Below, piece after piece: positions 19,827 through 28,995 of a DNA stretch of 64,000 nt. The number at the start of each line of letters is the position of its first letter. Position 1 is the first letter of the stretch. The position numbers were made by a program, and so were the translations under genes. Origin of the DNA: Sphaerisporangium rubeum (GTDB lineage: Bacteria; Actinomycetota; Actinomycetes; Streptosporangiales; Streptosporangiaceae); assembly GCF_014207705.1 (NCBI RefSeq), contig NZ_JACHIU010000001.1, positions 5,200,501 to 5,264,500 of the forward strand, given 5' to 3'. The notes under the pieces were generated by a model. It saw nothing but the letters and a program-made list of their open reading frames with translations. It was not told the origin of the DNA and made no database searches.

Positions 19827-20226
19827 GCCGCTCCTGCGCCATGGCCCGGGACCGGGTGCGCCTTTCTCGCCGACGACGTTCAAGCGAACAGCGCGCCAAG
19901 TCCGCGGCGGTCTCGGACTGGCGCGTCTCGTCCCACTGAACGTGGTCTGCGCGGAGTACACCGAGTCTACGCGGTCTGGGACCGGTGCGCCTGAAGCACG
20001 GCCGTCCACGGTTCGATGGCCTCGTGGCCACGTGGAACGTGCCACTCACGCCGTATTTCGGAGGGCTTGTCATGAGCCCTCATCGGGTTTTGCGGTCGGC
20101 CTCTGGCCGGTACTCAACAAGACCGTAACGGTGCCACTCAAGTGGCTAAATATCCGGAATGTGGCTTGTGTGATGTGGTGTCATGTCCCACTGGATACTT
20201 GAGCCACAGGGGAAGGCAAAAGGGAC
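19827..20226. other. Gene-free region upstream of the pseudokinase gene
   Basis: This 400-bp stretch has no recognisable gene. GC content falls towards its 3' half. GTGCCACTCA occurs twice (about 20038 and 20131). The second copy is part of the inverted repeat GCCACT-CA-AGTGGC at 20133-20146. A further ACTTGAGCCAC lies about 20 bp before the kinase start. These related motifs may be operator sites. A short open frame with a good ribosome-binding site lies at 20072-20128. Confidence 0.45.
20072..20128 (+). CDS. Possible 18-residue small ORF
   Basis: The frame MSPHRVLRSASGRYSTRP is preceded by GGAGGG with a 7-nt spacer and lies about 100 bp before the pseudokinase gene. It could be a small leader or upstream ORF. 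There is no conservation evidence, so it is only a candidate. Confidence 0.2.
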   Translation: MSPHRVLRSASGRYSTRP

Positions 20227-22470
20227 ATGCAGGCATTAATGCCGGACGACCCCCAGAAAGTAGGCGAATACTCCCTACTTACGCGCCTTGGTGAGGGACC
20301 ACGCGGCACCACCTACCTGGCCCGGCCGACCGGCACCGTTGAGACGAACACCGAGACGAACACCGAGACGGCTCCCGCCACCGCCTCACCGGCCGGCACC
20401 GCGCCGCCGGCCGGTGAGGCGGGAAACACCGAAAAGCCGGAGCCCGCCGGGTCCGCCGGGGAAGCGCAGACCTCGGAGGGAACGAAGTCCACCCCTGAGA
20501 CGAGGGCCGGCGGCGGAGTGGGGACCGGCGGGGAGACGGGTCCGGGGCCCAGGTTCGTCGTCAGGCTGCTTGCGTCTCGGCCGGGGGCCGACGACGCCGC
20601 GCGGACGGCGGTGCTGGACGAGTTGTCGGCGGCGCGGCGGGTGTCCGGTGCGCACGCGGTGCGGGTGGTCGACGCCGGGTGGCACGGGGACCGGCCGTAT
20701 GTCGTCCGGGAGTATGTCGAGGGTCGTTCCCTGCGGGAGACGGTCGAGGCCGGCGGGCCGCTCGCCGGGGACGCGCTGGAGCGGGTCGCCGTGGGTGCGC
20801 TGACCGCGCTCACGGCCGTCCACCTCGCCGGGCTGACCCACGGTGCGCTCAGCCCGAGCAATGTGATCCTCACTCAGGACGGCCCGAGGATCGCCGACTT
20901 CGGTCTCCCCTCCCCTGCGGAGACCGCCGACGACCTGCGCGCCTGGGCCACCACGATGGCGTACGCCGCCACAGGCAGCACCGGTCTCGACCTCGCGGCC
21001 CTGCCGGCCCCGCTGCGTGACGTGGTGTCCGCCTGCCTGTCCCCGGCCGCCGCCTCCCGTCCCACGGCACAAGGCGCCATGCTCTGGCTCCTCGGCCAGG
21101 ACCGCACCCAGCCCCACGGCGGCGACCGTCCAGGCACCCCCGCGCTTGCGGCACCAGACCCTGCGGTCCCTGGTACGGCACCCGCGAGCTCGAAGGCCGT
21201 CGTTCCGGCGGCCGAGATCACGCGTCCGGCCACCCCGGCGGCCGAAGGCACGCTTCCCGCCGTCCCCCCCGCCACGGTGGTGCCGGCGCGGGAGGTACCC
21301 GTTCAGGTGTGGGGTGCGCCTGCGTTGCCGGCCGAGGGGGTCGTGCCGGTCACGGCCGTGTCCCCGGACGAGGGGGCCGAGCCGTCGCGGGCCGTCGTGC
21401 GCAAGAAGATCGGCGGACGGTTCCCCGTCGGACTGGCGGCGGGGCTCGGGCTGGTGGTCGGGCTGTCGGGGCTCGGGCTGTGGGGTGCGCAGCAGTACTC
21501 CGCGCCGACGCAGATCGGCCGGCTGGCCGCCGAGGGGGACGCCGGCGGCGTCCCGGTACCCACCGACCGTGGTGGCGGCACCGGGGGTACCGAGGTGGGT
21601 GGCACCAGTGCGCCACGGCCCGAGGTGACCGTCCCGTGGGCCGCGAGCCCGGGGCCGCAGGAGACCGGCGTCTACCCGCTGGACATCGGCGGTGACCCCG
21701 ACATTCCCACCTCTGACCAGCGGTTCACCCCTCCGGCGGTGCCGACCACGGTGCCGGACCCAGGGCCGACCACGCCGAGCCCGGCGCCGACGGTCACCGT
21801 GACCGCGACCCCGACCGTCACCCCGTCAGGCGAGGCCTCCCCCACTCCGAGTCTCGACACCCCGACGCCGACCCCGAGCCTGGACACCCCGACGCCGACG
21901 GCGAGTCCTGGCACCCCCACGCCGACGCCGAGCGGAGCCGGGAGTCCCACCGCGTCCGGGCCCGTCACCCCGGCGCCGAACCCGTCCAGGACCCGCACTC
22001 CGGCGCCGACGGTGCGTCCCACGGCGAGCGGCACGGCCGTCCCGGGGCCCACGGCGAGCCGTACGGCGACCAGCCCGCCGCGGGTCACGCCGGATCCGAC
22101 GTACTCGCTGCCGCGTACCCGGCCGCAGGGGGCCAACCCGTACGAACCGCAGCGGATCTGCGACAGCGCCGGCAAGGGCACCGGGTTCTACGTCCAGCGT
22201 TCCAGCTCGTTCGCCGGCGGCGTGACGTACCAGCTCTACAGCGCGGCGGCCGGCGCCAACTGCGTCGTCACGCTGAAGACCGGGAACCTCGGCAAGGCGA
22301 CCCCGGTGTCGGCGACGCTGGAGGTGCAGGGCCAGGCTCCGCTCACCGACAAGGGCTCCTACTCCTACTACGCGGGCCCGGTCATCGCCGCCGCGAAGGG
22401 GAAGTGCGTCCGCTTCACCGGCACGGTCGGCACCGCCGCCACGTCCGTGCCGTACGGCAACTGCGGCTGA
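20227..22470 (+). CDS. Membrane Ser/Thr kinase-like protein, predicted pseudokinase
   Basis: This 747-residue protein has a kinase-like N-terminal domain (residues 10-290), a linker, one membrane helix (399-420), a long extracellular Pro/Thr tail (430-640) and a C-terminal domain with four cysteines (about 640-747). The glycine loop LGEGPRG (21-27) is followed by a 75-residue disordered insertion. The ATP-binding Lys is replaced by Arg113 (FVVRLLA). The HRDLKPSN loop reads HGALSPSN (205-212), lacking the catalytic Asp and Lys; DFG (224-226) remains. It should be inactive or very weak and may instead sense an external ligand. A TTA codon is residue 4 if the first ATG is used; an ATG at residue 5 would avoid it. 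Confidence 0.8.
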   Translation: MQALMPDDPQKVGEYSLLTRLGEGPRGTTYLARPTGTVETNTETNTETAPATASPAGTAPPAGEAGNTEKPEPAGSAGEAQTSEGTKSTPETRAGGGVGTGGETGPGPRFVVRLLASRPGADDAARTAVLDELSAARRVSGAHAVRVVDAGWHGDRPYVVREYVEGRSLRETVEAGGPLAGDALERVAVGALTALTAVHLAGLTHGALSPSNVILTQDGPRIADFGLPSPAETADDLRAWATTMAYAATGSTGLDLAALPAPLRDVVSACLSPAAASRPTAQGAMLWLLGQDRTQPHGGDRPGTPALAAPDPAVPGTAPASSKAVVPAAEITRPATPAAEGTLPAVPPATVVPAREVPVQVWGAPALPAEGVVPVTAVSPDEGAEPSRAVVRKKIGGRFPVGLAAGLGLVVGLSGLGLWGAQQYSAPTQIGRLAAEGDAGGVPVPTDRGGGTGGTEVGGTSAPRPEVTVPWAASPGPQETGVYPLDIGGDPDIPTSDQRFTPPAVPTTVPDPGPTTPSPAPTVTVTATPTVTPSGEASPTPSLDTPTPTPSLDTPTPTASPGTPTPTPSGAGSPTASGPVTPAPNPSRTRTPAPTVRPTASGTAVPGPTASRTATSPPRVTPDPTYSLPRTRPQGANPYEPQRICDSAGKGTGFYVQRSSSFAGGVTYQLYSAAAGANCVVTLKTGNLGKATPVSATLEVQGQAPLTDKGSYSYYAGPVIAAAKGKCVRFTGTVGTAATSVPYGNCG

Positions 22471-22476
22471 CGGACG

Positions 22477-22515
22477 CCGCGCCACGCCTCGGAGTGGATG
22501 AGAGGCGTGGCGCGG
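22477..22515. terminator. Bidirectional terminator hairpin between convergent genes
   Basis: The 14-bp perfect stem, with arms 22477-22490 and 22502-22515 and core GCCACGCCTC / GAGGCGTGGC, encloses an 11-nt loop. It sits right after the pseudokinase stop and faces the end of the GH42 gene, so it can serve both. A copy of 21 bases of the GH42 3' end recurs at about 22517, just past the hairpin. Confidence 0.75.
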
Positions 22516-22587
22516 GCCTACTCGCGGACCACGGTCGGCCCGGCGGTTCGCGGACCGGTGACCCCGTCGGCTCGCGGCCCACGGCGC

Positions 22588-24555
22588 CTACTCGCGGACC
22601 ACGGTCACCCCGCCGGACGGCACGGTGACCCGGCCTTCGTAGAGTGTGCCGTCGAGCGCGTCGCGGCCGGTGATCCCGTGGACGGTGACGGGGTCGCCGC
22701 CGTGGTTGATCAGGAAGAGGTGGTCGCCGCGCCGCACGTGCTCCAGCGTGTCCGGCAGGTCGCGTGGCCGGTCCACCCCGGCGCCGTCCAGTACGGCGGT
22801 CAGCGCGGGACGCAGGTCGCCGGGGGCCGTGGCGAGGTACCACGCGACACCGCCGCCGAGGTCGTGGCGGGTCATCGCGGGGTGTCCCGCGTCGGGTCCT
22901 TCGGCGAACAGCTCGACGGCGTGCGCGCCTGCGGGCCGTACCCGCTCCGACCACACGCGGCCGTGGTCCCCGCCGGACAGCGCGACCCGCTCGCCGGCGC
23001 GCAGCGGGTGGAATTCCTCGACGCTCAGGCCGAGGACGTCGCGCAGCGCGCCGGGGTACGGGCCGGGGTGGACGGTGTCGTTGCGGTCCACGATGCCGGA
23101 GAAGAACGACACGAACAGGTGGCCGCCGCCTTCGGCGTACCGGCGGAGGTTCTTCGCGCCGGCCTCGCCGAGCAGGTACAGGCTCGGCGCGACCACCAGC
23201 CGGTACGCCGACAGGTCCGCCTCGGGGTGCGCGAAGTCGACGGTGACGTGCTCGCGCCAGAGCGCCTCGTAGTAGGCGTCCATCCGCTCGCGGTACCGCA
23301 GGTCGGCCGACGGCCGCCACTCCAGTTCCAGGGCCCAGGCCGACTGCCAGTCCCACAGCACCGCCACCTGCGCGGGGACCTCGCCGCCGCGTACGCCGTC
23401 GAGCGCGGCGAGGTCGCGGCCGAGTGCCACGACGTCGCGCCACAGCCGCGAACCGGTGCCGGCGTGCGGCAGCATCGCGGAGTGGAACTTCTCGGCGCCG
23501 AAACGGGACGCGCGCCACTGGAAGAACAGCACCGAGTCCGAGCCTCTGGCGACGTGCGTGAGGCTGTTGCGGCGCATCTCGCCGGGCTGTTTGGCGATGT
23601 TGCGCGGCTGCCAGTTGACCGCGCCGGTCGAGTGCTCCATGAGCAGCCAGGGCCGGCCTCCGCCGAGTGAGCGGCTGAGGTCGGCGGCCATGGCGAGCTC
23701 GATGTGGTTCCCGGGTCGTTCGGCCGCCAGGTAGTGGTCGTTGGCGACGACGTCGACCTCGCGGGCCCAGGCCCAGTAGTCCATCGAGGCGCAGTTGGCC
23801 GTCATGAAGTTGGTGGTCACCGGCACCGACGGCGTGAGCTCGCGCAGGATGTCGCGTTGCAGGCGGTAGCACGCCAGGTGCTCGTCGGAGGTGAAGCGCA
23901 TGAAGTCGAGGCGCTGCGCGGGGTTGACGGCGGTGTGGTTGGCGCGGGGTGCGTCGATCTCGTCGAAGGAGCCGTACCGCTGGCCCCAGAACGTGGTGCC
24001 CCAGGCGTCGTTGAGCGCGGTCAGGTCGCGGTAGGTGCGGCGCAGCCAGACGCGGAACGCGTCCACGCTCGCGGGGCAGTAGCACTCGCCGAGTGGCGCG
24101 CCGTACTCGTTGTGCACGTGCCACAGCGCGAGCGCCGGGTGGTCGCGGTAGTGGCCGGCGAGCGCGCGGACCAGCGCGGCGGTGGCCTCGCGGTACTCCG
24201 GCGAGCTCGGACAGGCCGTCTGGCGTGCGCCGGTGCCGAGCCGGACGCCGTCCCTGGTGACGGGGAGCGAGCCGGGGTGGCGGCGGGAGAACCACGCGGG
24301 TGGCGCGGCCGTGGGGGTGCCGAGGTTCACCGCGATCCCGGCGTCGTGCAGCCGGTCGAGGATCTCGTCGAGCCAGGCGAAGTCGTACGCGCCGGGTGTC
24401 GGTTCCATCAGGACCCAGGAGAAGATGCCGACGCTGACGAGGTTCACCCCGGCCTCACGCATGAGGCGGACGTCCTCCTCCTGCACCTCGCGTGGCCACT
24501 GCTCGGGGTTGTAGTCGCCGCCGTAGGCGACACCGACCGGAAAGCGCCGGGGCAT
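22588..24555 (-). CDS. Beta-galactosidase, glycoside hydrolase family 42
   Basis: This 655-residue enzyme hydrolyses terminal beta-galactosides. The TIM barrel begins YGGDYNPEQW (11-20), the family hallmark. The acid/base glutamate is E150 (WHVHNEYGA) and the nucleophile E307 (WLLMEHSTG). Cys115, Cys158 and Cys160 match the structural zinc site of GH42. A trimerisation domain and a small beta domain follow. The ATG at 24555 was chosen (GGGAGAGG upstream) over an earlier in-frame one. No signal peptide, so it acts on imported sugar. It is divergent from a sugar ABC importer, and a LacI-type operator lies 23 bp upstream. Confidence 0.93.
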   Translation of the reverse strand: MPRRFPVGVAYGGDYNPEQWPREVQEEDVRLMREAGVNLVSVGIFSWVLMEPTPGAYDFAWLDEILDRLHDAGIAVNLGTPTAAPPAWFSRRHPGSLPVTRDGVRLGTGARQTACPSSPEYREATAALVRALAGHYRDHPALALWHVHNEYGAPLGECYCPASVDAFRVWLRRTYRDLTALNDAWGTTFWGQRYGSFDEIDAPRANHTAVNPAQRLDFMRFTSDEHLACYRLQRDILRELTPSVPVTTNFMTANCASMDYWAWAREVDVVANDHYLAAERPGNHIELAMAADLSRSLGGGRPWLLMEHSTGAVNWQPRNIAKQPGEMRRNSLTHVARGSDSVLFFQWRASRFGAEKFHSAMLPHAGTGSRLWRDVVALGRDLAALDGVRGGEVPAQVAVLWDWQSAWALELEWRPSADLRYRERMDAYYEALWREHVTVDFAHPEADLSAYRLVVAPSLYLLGEAGAKNLRRYAEGGGHLFVSFFSGIVDRNDTVHPGPYPGALRDVLGLSVEEFHPLRAGERVALSGGDHGRVWSERVRPAGAHAVELFAEGPDAGHPAMTRHDLGGGVAWYLATAPGDLRPALTAVLDGAGVDRPRDLPDTLEHVRRGDHLFLINHGGDPVTVHGITGRDALDGTLYEGRVTVPSGGVTVVRE

Positions 24556-24577
24556 GGGGCCTCTCCCTACCGAAAGT

Positions 24578-24593
24578 CTGTGAACGTGCACAG
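24578..24593. promoter_or_regulatory. LacI-type operator upstream of GH42 gene
   Basis: CTGTGAACGTGCACAG is a 16-bp near-palindrome with 14 of 16 symmetric bases and the central CG expected of LacI-family sites. It lies 23 bp upstream of the beta-galactosidase ATG. The adjacent lacI-like gene is the likely partner. Confidence 0.65.
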
Positions 24594-24673
24594 TAGCTCA
24601 GCTCCGTGCAGCTGAGAAGGGGATGCCCCCGTAGCCCGCCGAAACCAGAAGTTAACGACCAGGCAACAGACTC

Positions 24674-24717
24674 TTGACGAGACCAAAAGCGGGGAATCAG
24701 TCTGTGAACGCTCCCAG
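24674..24717 (+). promoter_or_regulatory. Sugar importer promoter and second LacI-type operator
   Basis: A -35 hexamer TTGACG (24674-24679) is followed 18 bp later by CAGTCT, a possible -10. The operator CTGTGAACGCTCCCAG (24702-24717) overlaps or directly follows that -10, a placement suited to repression. It shares CTGTGAACG with the GH42-side operator 124 bp away and fits TGNGANCGNTCNCA. Confidence 0.6.
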
Positions 24718-24763
24718 AACATCCCCCATCCTTGATCGACGACTCCATACGATGGAGGCAGGA

Positions 24764-26083
24764 ATGCGCACCAGGCGCCTTTCCGCCGTGGCGACGGCAT
24801 TGATCACAGCCCTTCTGGCCGCCGGGTGCGGCGGATCCGGCGACCCCGAGGCCCCCGCCGCCTCAGGACCGGCGAGCACGGCCCCCGCCGGTCCGGTGAC
24901 GCTGACGTACTGGACCTGGGTCCCCAACATGGACAAGATCGCCGCGGTGTGGAACCAGGCCAACCCCGGCATCAAGGTCACCGTGAGCAAGCAGGCGGGT
25001 GGCGACGACGCCTCCGCCAAGTTCCTCACCGCCGCCAAGGCAGGGAACCCGCCGGACCTGGTGCAGGCCGAGTACCAGCACCTGCCGTCGTTCGTCGCCG
25101 CCGGCGCGGTGGCCGACATCGCGGCCGAGGCCGGTCCCGCCAAAGGCGAGTTCTCGCCGGGGCAGTGGGGCCTCGTGACCCTCGGCACCGAGGGGGCCTA
25201 CGCGATCCCGCAGGACAGCGGGCCGATGATGCTCTACTACCGCAAGGACCTGTTCGAGAAGTACGGCATCGAGGTGCCGAAGACCTGGGACGAGTACGCC
25301 GAGGCGGCGCGCACCGTGCGGAGCAAGGACCGCGAGGTCTATCTCGGCACCTTCTCCAGCAAGGACCCCGGCGCGTTCGCCGGGCTCGCGCAGCAGGCCG
25401 GGGCCCAGTGGTGGTCGATCAGCGGGGAGGCGTGGAAGGTCGGCATCGACGACGCCGCCACCCGCAAGGTCGCCGACTACTGGGGAGGCCTGGTGAAGGA
25501 AGGCGTCATCGACGACATGCCGTACTTCACCCCCGAGTGGAACAAGGCACTCAACGACGGCACGTTGCTGACCTGGCCGTCCGCGGTGTGGGGGCCGGGG
25601 GTGCTGTCGGCGAACGCGCCGAAAGGCGAGGGGAAGTGGGCCGTCGCGCCGCTGCCGCAGTGGAGCGCCGGTGAGAACGTGAGCGGCTTCTGGGGTGGTT
25701 CGTCCACCGCGGTCGCGGAGAAGTCACCGAACCGCGCCGCGGCCGTGAAGTTCGCGACCTGGCTGAACACCGATCCACAGGCGTTGCGCCTGCTCATCGA
25801 CGAGGGCTCGGTCTACCCGGCCTCCGCCGAGGGACAGGCCGCGATGACCGAACCGCCGGCGTACTTCTCCGGCCAGCCGGACTTCTGGCAGCAGGTACAG
25901 GCGATCTCGGCCACCGCGCGCGGCTTCACGTTCGGGCCGAACGTCAACGTCACCTACAACGCCTTCAAGGACGCGTTCGACAAGGCGCTGCGCGACCGGT
26001 CGCCGTTCGCGGACGCCGTGCGGGTCATGCAGGAGTCGACGGTCGCCGACATGCGCAAGTCCGGCTTCCAGCTCGCGCCATGA
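24764..26083 (+). CDS. Sugar ABC transporter substrate-binding lipoprotein
   Basis: This 439-residue extracytoplasmic solute-binding protein of family 1 has a lipoprotein signal with the lipobox LLAAGCGG (Cys about 22). Landmarks are VTLTYWTWVPNMDK at the start, NPPDLVQAEYQHLPSF and YAIPQDSGPMMLYYRKDLF in the hinge area. The ATG at 24764 was chosen because GGAGG lies 6-7 nt upstream, although the frame is open earlier. It overlaps the first permease gene by 4 bp. Together with the GH42 enzyme it probably captures a beta-galactoside or galacto-oligosaccharide; the exact sugar is not readable from sequence. Confidence 0.9.
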   Translation: MRTRRLSAVATALITALLAAGCGGSGDPEAPAASGPASTAPAGPVTLTYWTWVPNMDKIAAVWNQANPGIKVTVSKQAGGDDASAKFLTAAKAGNPPDLVQAEYQHLPSFVAAGAVADIAAEAGPAKGEFSPGQWGLVTLGTEGAYAIPQDSGPMMLYYRKDLFEKYGIEVPKTWDEYAEAARTVRSKDREVYLGTFSSKDPGAFAGLAQQAGAQWWSISGEAWKVGIDDAATRKVADYWGGLVKEGVIDDMPYFTPEWNKALNDGTLLTWPSAVWGPGVLSANAPKGEGKWAVAPLPQWSAGENVSGFWGGSSTAVAEKSPNRAAAVKFATWLNTDPQALRLLIDEGSVYPASAEGQAAMTEPPAYFSGQPDFWQQVQAISATARGFTFGPNVNVTYNAFKDAFDKALRDRSPFADAVRVMQESTVADMRKSGFQLAP

Positions 26084-26976
26084 GGCGGCGCGGCGGCCCG
26101 GTGCCGTACCTGTTCCTCACCCCGGCGGTGGTGCTGTTCACGCTGTTCCTGGCACTGCCGATCGGGTACACCGCCTACCTGAGCCTGCGCGGCACCAAGG
26201 TCACCGGGCTCGGGCTCGGCAAGGGGGCCCGCAGGGAGGTGTACGTCGGGTTCGCCAACCTCGCCGCGGCGATCGGGGACGGCGAGCTGTGGGCCGGGTG
26301 GCTGCGCGTGCTCGGGTACGGCGCGATGGTGCTGGTGACGATGCTCGGGCTGGCGCTGCTGTTCGCGCTGCTGCTGGACTCGGCGCACGTGCGGCTCGCG
26401 CGGTTCTCCCGCATCGCGATCTTCCTGCCGTACGCCGTGCCGGGGGTCGCCGCCACCCTGCTGTGGGGCTTTCTGTACCTGCCGAGCCTGAGTCCCGCGC
26501 AGGGGCCGCTGTCGGCGCTCGGCGGCGAGGTGGACCTGCTCGGCGCCGGCACGGTCGTGTTCTCGATGGCGAACGTGGCGGTGTGGGGAGGCGTCGGGTT
26601 CAACATGCTGGTGCTGTACACGACGCTGCGCGCGGTGCCGCGGACGTACTACGAGGCGGCGCGCATCGACGGTGCGAGCGAGCTGGCGATCGCGCTGCGG
26701 GTGAAGATCCCGATCCTCATGCCGGCCATCGTCCTCACCACGGTGTTCTCGCTCATCGCCACCATCCAGGTGTTCACCGAGCCGACCGCGCTGCGTCCGC
26801 TGACCAACACGATCAGCTCGACGTGGAGCCCGCTGATGAAGGTGTACCGGGACGCGTTCATCACCGGCGACCTGTACTCGGCGGCGGCCACGTCGATCGT
26901 CATCGCAGGCATAGCGCTGGTGGTGTCGTTCGGCTTCCTGCGCGTGGTGCGCGACCGCGCCTTCCAGGAGCGGTGA
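26080..26976 (+). CDS. Sugar ABC transporter permease (MalF/UgpA type)
   Basis: This 298-residue inner-membrane protein has six predicted helices and the EAA coupling motif YYEAARIDGASELAIALRV near residues 187-205. This is where the (often shared) ATPase docks; no ATPase gene is in the cluster, as is usual for actinomycete CUT1 importers that borrow MsiK. It overlaps the gene before it by 4 bp and the next permease by one base (TGATG). Confidence 0.9.
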   Translation: MRRRGGPVPYLFLTPAVVLFTLFLALPIGYTAYLSLRGTKVTGLGLGKGARREVYVGFANLAAAIGDGELWAGWLRVLGYGAMVLVTMLGLALLFALLLDSAHVRLARFSRIAIFLPYAVPGVAATLLWGFLYLPSLSPAQGPLSALGGEVDLLGAGTVVFSMANVAVWGGVGFNMLVLYTTLRAVPRTYYEAARIDGASELAIALRVKIPILMPAIVLTTVFSLIATIQVFTEPTALRPLTNTISSTWSPLMKVYRDAFITGDLYSAAATSIVIAGIALVVSFGFLRVVRDRAFQER

Positions 26977-27836
26977 TGGCGGCCACCGCGACACGCACAC
27001 GCGCCGCCGGCGCGCCGGGCCTCGCGGCCACGGTGATCCTGCTCGGCGGCGCGCTGTACTGCCTGTTCCCGATCGCCTGGGTGGTGGTGGCCGCCACCAA
27101 GTCGCGGGCCGAGCTGTTCTCCACCGGCACGTTCGCCGTCGGCGGCGGCCTGCTGGAGAACCTCGCCGGCCTCGCGGCGTACCGGGACGGGGTGTTCTGG
27201 CTGTGGACGCTGAACACCTTCCTGTACGCCGGGGCCGGGGCCCTGCTGTCCACCGGCGTGTCGGCGATCTCGGGGTACACCCTGGCCAAGTACCGCTTCC
27301 CCGGCAGGACGCTGCTGTTCAACCTGCTGATCGGCGGCATCCTCGTCCCGGCCGTGGTGCTCGCCGTGCCGCAGTACCTGCTGCTGTCCGAGGCGGGGCT
27401 CGCCGACACCTACTGGGCCGTCCTGCTGCCGCAGATCCTCAGCCCGTACGGCATCTACCTGTCGAGGGTGTACGCCTCGGCCGCCGTGCCGGACGAGCTG
27501 CTGGACGCGGCGCGCATCGACGGCGCCGGGGACCTGCGGGTGTTCGGCCGGGTCGCGCTGCCACTGATGGTTCCCGGCATGGTGACGGTGTTCCTGTTCC
27601 AGTTCGTGGCGATCTGGACGAACTTCCTGCTGCCGTTCATCATGCTCGGCGACGACCGGAAGTTCCCGCTGACCGTCGGCCTGTACACGCTGCTCGCCGC
27701 CGGGGCCAACCAGCCCGCGCTGTACAACCTGATCATCACCGGAGCCATGGTGTCGCTGATCCCGCTGATCGCGCTGTGCCTCACGATGCAGCGGCACTGG
27801 CGCGCCGACCTGTCGGGTGGGGCCGTGAAAAACTGA
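26976..27836 (+). CDS. Sugar ABC transporter permease (MalG/UgpE type)
   Basis: This 286-residue membrane protein has six helices and the EAA-like motif ELLDAARIDGAGDLRVFGRV near residues 170-190. It partners with the upstream permease. The ATG overlaps the upstream stop codon and its own stop overlaps the lacI start (TGATG), so transporter and regulator are translationally coupled. Confidence 0.9.
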   Translation: MAATATRTRAAGAPGLAATVILLGGALYCLFPIAWVVVAATKSRAELFSTGTFAVGGGLLENLAGLAAYRDGVFWLWTLNTFLYAGAGALLSTGVSAISGYTLAKYRFPGRTLLFNLLIGGILVPAVVLAVPQYLLLSEAGLADTYWAVLLPQILSPYGIYLSRVYASAAVPDELLDAARIDGAGDLRVFGRVALPLMVPGMVTVFLFQFVAIWTNFLLPFIMLGDDRKFPLTVGLYTLLAAGANQPALYNLIITGAMVSLIPLIALCLTMQRHWRADLSGGAVKN

Positions 27837-28846
27837 TGCTCGTGCACAGAAGACGCCCCACCATCCACGACGTGGCCGCCGCCGCCGGAGTGTCACGGGG
27901 CACGGTGTCCCGGCTGCTCAACGGGGACAGGTACGTCAGCACCTCGGCCAAGGTGGCGATCGAGCGCGCCATCGCCGAGACCGGGTACGTCGTGAACCGC
28001 AACGCGCGGAGCCTGGTCACCCAGCGCACCGGCTCGGTCGTCATGGTGCTGTCGGAACCCCAGGAGAAGCTGTTCGAGGACCCCAACTTCAGTGTGCTGC
28101 TGCGCACCGCCACCCGGCGGCTCGCCGAGCGTGACGTGTCGCTGGTCCTGATGATCGCGGCCGACGACAGCGACCGCGAGCGGGTGGTGCGGTACGTGCG
28201 CGGCGGCCACGCCGACGGGGTGCTGCTGGTCTCCACGCACGCCGGCGACCCGTTGCCGGACCGGCTGCGCGACATCCCGGTGGCGGCGGTCGCGCAAGGC
28301 GCGGTGCCTGGACGCGAGACCGTGATCCCGTACGCCGCGGCCGACGACCGCGAAGGGGCCAGGCAGATGACGCGGTACCTCGCCGAGCAGGGCCGCAGGC
28401 GGATCGCGACCATCACCGGGCCGCTGGACACACCGGGTGGCGCGCTGCGGCTCGCCGGGTTCTGCGACGTGCTCGGCCGGCGGGCCGCCAAGAAGCTGAT
28501 CGAGCACGGCGACTACACCCAGCTCGGCGGCGAGAGCGCGATGGCGCGGCTGCTGCAGCGGGCCCCCGACATCGACGCGGTGTTCGTCGGCTCCGACCTC
28601 ATGGCGGCGGGTGCGCTGTCCACGTTGCGGTCCGTCGGACGGCGGGTGCCGGACGACGTCGCGGTGGCCGGTTTCGACGACTCGGCGGTGGCCATGACCA
28701 CACATCCGCCGCTCACCACGATCAGGCAGCCGCTCGCGCGGGTCGCCGAGGAGACGGTGGGGCTGCTGCTGGGGTTGATCGACGGCGGCGAGTACACCGG
28801 CCCGGTGATCCTCCCGACCGAACTCGTGGTGCGCGAGTCCGCGTGA
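27836..28846 (+). CDS. LacI-family transcriptional repressor
   Basis: This 336-residue regulator starts with the LacI helix-turn-helix (PTIHDVAAAAGVSRGTVSRL, residues 8-27) and hinge, followed by a periplasmic-binding-like effector domain with DAVFVGSDLMAAG and VAVAGFDDS. It is the last gene of the sugar operon and is translationally coupled to the permease gene. Two matching operators sit in the GH42/importer divergent region, so it is predicted to repress both until its sugar is bound. Confidence 0.93.
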   Translation: MLVHRRRPTIHDVAAAAGVSRGTVSRLLNGDRYVSTSAKVAIERAIAETGYVVNRNARSLVTQRTGSVVMVLSEPQEKLFEDPNFSVLLRTATRRLAERDVSLVLMIAADDSDRERVVRYVRGGHADGVLLVSTHAGDPLPDRLRDIPVAAVAQGAVPGRETVIPYAAADDREGARQMTRYLAEQGRRRIATITGPLDTPGGALRLAGFCDVLGRRAAKKLIEHGDYTQLGGESAMARLLQRAPDIDAVFVGSDLMAAGALSTLRSVGRRVPDDVAVAGFDDSAVAMTTHPPLTTIRQPLARVAEETVGLLLGLIDGGEYTGPVILPTELVVRESA

Positions 28847-28891
28847 GGCGTGTTGGCGTCCGGTGGTTTGACGCGCCGCGATACGGTGAGA

Positions 28892-28903
28892 CGCCATATG
28901 GCG
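28892..28903. promoter_or_regulatory. Perfect 12-bp palindrome upstream of T7SS gene block
   Basis: CGCCATATGGCG lies 93 bp before the YbaB-like gene that opens the second half of the T7SS locus. It may be an operator. TACGGT just upstream could be part of a promoter. No regulator is assigned. Confidence 0.3.
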
Positions 28904-28995
28904 GCGCTTGCGGTGCCAGGGCTTGAGTGACCCGGCTTCCCGGCCGCGCGACGCCGCTCTTCCGGAAAATCCCTCACAGCGGAAGGCGAATTCGT

